Origin: Bdellovibrionaceae bacterium UBA3535
GTDB lineage: Bacteria; Bdellovibrionota; Bdellovibrionia; Bdellovibrionales; UBA840
Direction: 5' to 3'
DNA: 64,000 nt
NCBI GenBank assembly: GCA_002376845.1
Contig: DFOS01000022.1
Location: forward strand, 14,201 to 78,200
Below the pieces are notes generated by a model. The model had not been told where the DNA came from, did not search any database, and saw only the letters and a program-made list of their open reading frames with translations. Both the position numbers and the translations under genes were made by a program. Shown in pieces: positions 60,919 through 64,000 of the stretch. Each line of letters opens with the position of its first letter. Position 1 is the first letter of the stretch.

Positions 60919-61937
60919 GAAAACTGCTCCAAGAAGCGCTCGTCATTTTCTACAAACAAACGAATATCATTGATACCATATTTTACCATTGCCAGGCGTT
61001 CGATCCCCATTCCAAAGGCATAACCTTGCCACTGATTGGCATCGATTCCAGCTTGCAAAAAGACGTTGGGATGCACCAGTCCACAGCCAGCTACCTCAAT
61101 CCATCCGCTAAAAGAGCAAAGACGACAACCACTACCTCCACACTCGGGGCATGAGCAATCTACCTCGGCACTTGGCTCGGTAAAGGGGAAAAAACTTGGG
61201 CGGAATCTTGTTTTCACCTCGGAACCAAAAAACTCCTTATTAAAATACGACAGTACACCTTTTAGCTCAGCCAAAGAGACCTTTTCATCCACAAACATAC
61301 CTTCCATTTGGTGAAACATCGGAGCGTGGGTCACATCCGCATCAACACGAAAAACAGCTCCTGGGCCCAAGACCCTTAGTGGTAAGTCCTCTTGCTCCAG
61401 AGAGTGAATTTGAATGGGTGATGTTTGCGTACGCAAGACATGCTCTTGATCGATATAAAAAGTATCCTGCATATCACGTGCAGGGTGATCCTTAGGAATA
61501 TTTAAGGCTTCAAAATTATAGTAATCCTTTTCAATGAGCGGCCCGCTGCGGGTACTAAATCCAAGCCGTGTGAAAATATCCACAATCTCTTCGGTTACCT
61601 GGGACAAGGGGTGCTTGGCTCCCCTGGCCTCCCAAGGCCCGGGCAAAGACATATCAATGCGCTCTTTTTCTAGCTTGGCTGAAAGCTCCTCAGCCTTTAA
61701 GCTGGACTCCTTTTCCGTATAGGCGCTCTCCAGTTTGGTTTTTAACTGATTTACTTTTTTGCCAAATTCGGGACGCTCTTCTTTTGGCATTTTGCCCATC
61801 TCGCGCATGAGCAAAGATACTTTACCTTGTTTACCCCAATACTCCACTTTTACCTGATACAAATCCGAGGTAGACACGGCCTTGGCAATGGCAGTAAGGG
61901 AGGCTTCTTCTAATTCTTTGAGTTTATCATCTAACAT
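60915..61937 (-). CDS. pheS: phenylalanine-tRNA ligase alpha subunit
   Basis: 340 residues. The N-terminal coiled coil (1-95) is followed by the class II catalytic domain: LGFSTRSGPLIEKDYYNFEA, DHPARDMQDTFYIDQEHVLR (motif 2 region), FHQMEGMFVDEKVSLAELKG, and FGMGIERLAMVKYGINDIRL (motif 3). A cysteine-rich insert CPECGGSGCRLCSFSGW near 276-292 may bind zinc and is not in E. coli PheS. It is the promoter-proximal gene of pheS-pheT-ihfA-merR. A short divergent gap separates it from the queuosine transporter. Confidence 0.97.
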   Translation of the reverse strand: MLDDKLKELEEASLTAIAKAVSTSDLYQVKVEYWGKQGKVSLLMREMGKMPKEERPEFGKKVNQLKTKLESAYTEKESSLKAEELSAKLEKERIDMSLPGPWEARGAKHPLSQVTEEIVDIFTRLGFSTRSGPLIEKDYYNFEALNIPKDHPARDMQDTFYIDQEHVLRTQTSPIQIHSLEQEDLPLRVLGPGAVFRVDADVTHAPMFHQMEGMFVDEKVSLAELKGVLSYFNKEFFGSEVKTRFRPSFFPFTEPSAEVDCSCPECGGSGCRLCSFSGWIEVAGCGLVHPNVFLQAGIDANQWQGYAFGMGIERLAMVKYGINDIRLFVENDERFLEQFS

Positions 61938-61947
61938 ACGAAGATAA

Positions 61948-62712
61948 TTGATGATTTTACCGATGAGTGCAAGTTCTAATTACTTAGACCATTTGCGTAA
62001 GCTGCATCCATTACTTGAAATGAATTTCTCCGTGATATCTAGATCAATCCATACTATGACTGCCTTTATGTTAATTAGCAAAAAAGATCGCGTATTCCTG
62101 ATCTTTGCAGGCATTTTTGTCACCAATGCCATTGTCGCCGAACTTATTGGTGGAAAGCTATTCAGCTTCGGCCCATTTACACTAAGCATGGGAATCTTGC
62201 CGTGGCCCATAGTCTTTATTGCTACGGATCTAATCAACGAATATTTTGGCAGACAAGGCGTTCGATTTCTCACCTATATAACCGTGGCCCTAATATCCAT
62301 TACCTTTATATTGCTATACGCGAGTATGAACATTCCAGCAGCTGACATATCGCCGGTTGGGGATGCCGCATTTAAAGAGGTCTTTGCACAAAGCGCTTGG
62401 ATCATTGTCGGCTCTATCATTGCTTTCCTTGTAGCACAGCTAATCGACATTTCTGTATTTTGGTTTTTTAAAGACCGCACAGGTAATCGCAAACTTTGGC
62501 TGCGTGCCACTGGCTCCACTGCCGTATCGCAGCTAATTGATTCGTTTGTGGTAATTGGTATTGCCTTTTACTTACCAGGAAAGGTGAATTTTGCCGACTT
62601 CATAAAAATTGCCTCAAGTAACTATTCTTTTAAGTTTCTGGTGGCAGTTGGCGCGACTCCCCTGGTATATCTTGGCCACTATCTTGTGGCCTCTTATCTG
62701 AAAAAAGACTGA
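61948..62712 (+). CDS. queuosine precursor transporter (YhhQ family)
   Basis: 254 residues as read from ATG 61948; the start is uncertain, as family members are usually 220-230 residues and later ATGs at 62020 or 62056 are in frame. Six helices match COG1738: FLIFAGIFVTNAIVAELIGG, FTLSMGILPWPIVFIATDLI followed by NEYFGRQGVRFL, and SALI-like WIIVGSIIAFLVAQLIDISV then FWFFKDRTGNRKLWLRATGS. It takes up queuosine precursors (preQ0/preQ1) for tRNA modification. It overlaps the convergent zinc-ribbon gene by 83 bp. Confidence 0.88.
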   Translation: MMILPMSASSNYLDHLRKLHPLLEMNFSVISRSIHTMTAFMLISKKDRVFLIFAGIFVTNAIVAELIGGKLFSFGPFTLSMGILPWPIVFIATDLINEYFGRQGVRFLTYITVALISITFILLYASMNIPAADISPVGDAAFKEVFAQSAWIIVGSIIAFLVAQLIDISVFWFFKDRTGNRKLWLRATGSTAVSQLIDSFVVIGIAFYLPGKVNFADFIKIASSNYSFKFLVAVGATPLVYLGHYLVASYLKKD

Positions 62713-63028
62713 TGTCCATCATATGTTGACCTCGCATTACCACCGCCATTAGAGGCAATACCATACCGAGAAAGTAGTAGATCGGGCGAATGTATGCTGG
62801 AATGGCTGCATGTAAGCTAATTAGAACTACCAAGGCAAAAAGCGGTACCAATATTACCCACAAAAAATTTTGCTGATGAGCCTCATTGCTAGTAGCCACC
62901 AATTTGCTCTGGCAATAGGGGCAAACAAATACCACCTCCTCTTTGTTAGCAGAAACCTTTCGGTCTGCACGAAACATAAAAAACGGTAAAGACCGGTGGC
63001 AACTAGGACAATTTTGACGATGAATCAT
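62630..63028 (-). CDS. zinc-ribbon membrane protein of unknown function
   Basis: 132 residues. Two CxxC pairs, NCPSCHRSLP near 6-15 and FVCPYCQSK near 34-42, form a probable zinc ribbon. Two membrane helices follow near 54-72 (LWVILVPLFALVVLISLHAA) and 79-98. The 83-bp overlap with the convergent transporter means the last 28 codons are antisense to it; a shorter version is possible. No family is recognised beyond a resemblance to DUF983-type zinc-ribbon membrane proteins. Confidence 0.6.
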   Translation of the reverse strand: MIHRQNCPSCHRSLPFFMFRADRKVSANKEEVVFVCPYCQSKLVATSNEAHQQNFLWVILVPLFALVVLISLHAAIPAYIRPIYYFLGMVLPLMAVVMRGQHMMDISLFSDKRPQDSGQDIPGESRQLPPET

Positions 63029-63122
63029 GGGCTCCTATATGGGCTAGGCCAATCGAAGGGTCAAGAATCTTTGTTGTATCCAGGTCTTCTAGGTCATAAA
63101 ATAAGTATAAAAAGAGGTATAT

Positions 63123-63914
63123 ATGGATATCGAAACATGTTTTGAAAAATTGTGGAAAGATTACACCACCCTAAATCCCTCTACGGAAGAGATATATAAC
63201 GCCCTTAAAGCCAAAGGAAATGATATCATCAATGACCATGTTGCTTTTCGCACCTTTGAAGGCAAATATGGAATTGAGCATTTCGCCCAAGCATTTCTTG
63301 CTCTTGGTTATGAAGCCAAAGGTGAATATACCTTTACAGAGAAAAGACTTTTTGCCCGGCACTATGAACACGAAAATCACGACTTACCAAAGATCTTTAT
63401 TAGTGAGTTAAAAACAAAAGAGTTTAGCCCCTTTCTCCAAGACATTGTCTCCAAGGCCACGGCCAGTATTAGCTCGGAGCAAGCTGCCGCAGAGGATTTT
63501 TTTCTATTAGGACGACCTTGGCCGGCTAAGCATGCCATATACCAAGAACTAATAAAAGAAAGCGAGTATGCGGCTTGGCTTTATGCCTTTGGTTTTCGCG
63601 CCAACCACTTCACTGTGAATGTTAATCGACTAAATACCTTTACCGAATTAGTGGAACTAAATAATTTTATTGAGTCCATCGGTTTTGAATTAAATGATAG
63701 TGGCGGCAAAATAAAAGGCAGTCCACAAGATTACTTAGAGCAATCATCAACAAAAGCGAAGAAAATTGCAGTAGCTTTTGAAGATGGAGAATACGAAATT
63801 CCTGGATGTTATTATGAATTTGCAAAACGTTACGAATTACCTGAAGGGGGGCTTTATCAGGGATTTGTTGCTAAATCCGCTGATAAAATTTTCGAATCTA
63901 CGAACAAATATTGA
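63123..63914 (+). CDS. DUF1338 2-oxoadipate dioxygenase/decarboxylase (HglS type)
   Basis: 263 residues. DUF1338 enzymes convert 2-oxoadipate and O2 to D-2-hydroxyglutarate and CO2 in lysine degradation. The iron ligands expected for this VOC-like fold are H39 (NDHVAFRTF), H162 (FRANHFTVNV) and E232 (YYEFAKRY). The length suits the short form of the family (HglS is longer, near 460, and fuses an additional segment). Start ATG 63123 follows AAAAGAGG. If lysine or hydroxylysine is degraded in this organism, this is the key step, but other substrates are possible. Confidence 0.82.
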   Translation: MDIETCFEKLWKDYTTLNPSTEEIYNALKAKGNDIINDHVAFRTFEGKYGIEHFAQAFLALGYEAKGEYTFTEKRLFARHYEHENHDLPKIFISELKTKEFSPFLQDIVSKATASISSEQAAAEDFFLLGRPWPAKHAIYQELIKESEYAAWLYAFGFRANHFTVNVNRLNTFTELVELNNFIESIGFELNDSGGKIKGSPQDYLEQSSTKAKKIAVAFEDGEYEIPGCYYEFAKRYELPEGGLYQGFVAKSADKIFESTNKY

Positions 63915-63976
63915 GCAAAAGAAGAATATTCTTCAGAGCCCTTGACTCAAGCACACGAAATGATTAGTTTCTGTCT

Positions 63977-64000
63977 CGCGGGATGGAGCAGTCTGGTAGC
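63977..64000 (+). tRNA. initiator tRNA-Met, 5' end only
   Basis: The last 24 bases read CGCGGGATGGAGCAGTCTGG then TAGC, which is the 5' acceptor strand and D arm of an initiator tRNA. The unpaired first C and the GGGATGGAGCAG pattern are characteristic. The anticodon lies beyond the window, so the assignment rests on the 5' end only. Confidence 0.82.

Overview
The window looks like the chromosome of a Gram-negative bacterium of the Bdellovibrionota/Oligoflexia type. Supporting signs are a complete type II secretion operon whose GspL has a PilM-like actin fold, many exported proteases and lipoproteins, an ornithine-lipid gene pair, menaquinone synthesis (menB), and a cNMP-binding/EAL fusion with the architecture of the Bdellovibrio cAMP-sensing phosphodiesterase Bd1971. 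The taxon is an inference; there is no rRNA in the window. Gene density is high, overlaps of the ATGA/TGATG kind are common, and base composition is moderate to AT-rich.

Layout. 1-2.2 kb: ornithine-lipid acyltransferases (olsB- and olsA-like, the latter cut by the window edge) behind an M20 peptidase. 2.3-4.9 kb: two small unknown genes and an OPT-family transporter. 5-10.4 kb, all minus: ABC-2 exporter, two TPM-domain proteins, LemA lipoprotein, and release factor 3. 10.4-15.8 kb, minus: small exported protein, large zinc metalloprotease lipoprotein, acyl-CoA dehydrogenase, hemF. 16-29.4 kb, plus: gspCDEFGHIJKLMN in canonical order, lacking only gspO and gspS. 29.5-34 kb: ssb with a terminator, an unknown exported protein, then minus-strand lysA, rpmG, a CaCA antiporter and a zinc-less DksA-like protein. 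34.3-41.7 kb: cNMP-EAL phosphodiesterase, two subtilisin-family proteases flanking a Kef-type antiporter, and a rhodanese.

41.7-46.5 kb: small unknown genes, then a toxin-antitoxin-like pair enclosed by two 152-bp direct copies of an element with 15-bp terminal inverted repeats, then menB, an unknown exported protein and trmO. 46.5-50.2 kb: a tRNA-Pro followed by an AT-rich accessory cluster of an XRE regulator, a GNAT-like acyltransferase, a haem-oxygenase-like diiron protein, an unrecognised protein and a membrane desaturase. This resembles an undescribed biosynthetic locus, possibly for a modified acylated small molecule, and is my main candidate for a new system. 50.6-54.5 kb: ankyrin protein and a 936-residue GLUG-repeat lipoprotein.

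54.7-57.7 kb: a zrgABCD-like zinc-uptake operon. 57.6-61.9 kb, minus: pheS-pheT-ihfA-merR. 61.9-64 kb: queuosine-precursor transporter, zinc-ribbon membrane protein, 2-oxoadipate dioxygenase/decarboxylase (HglS type), and the first bases of an initiator tRNA at the right edge.

Functionally, the type II system probably exports the metalloprotease and subtilisins encoded nearby, though this is inferred from context only. Several exported proteins share an unusually G-rich ribosome binding site.
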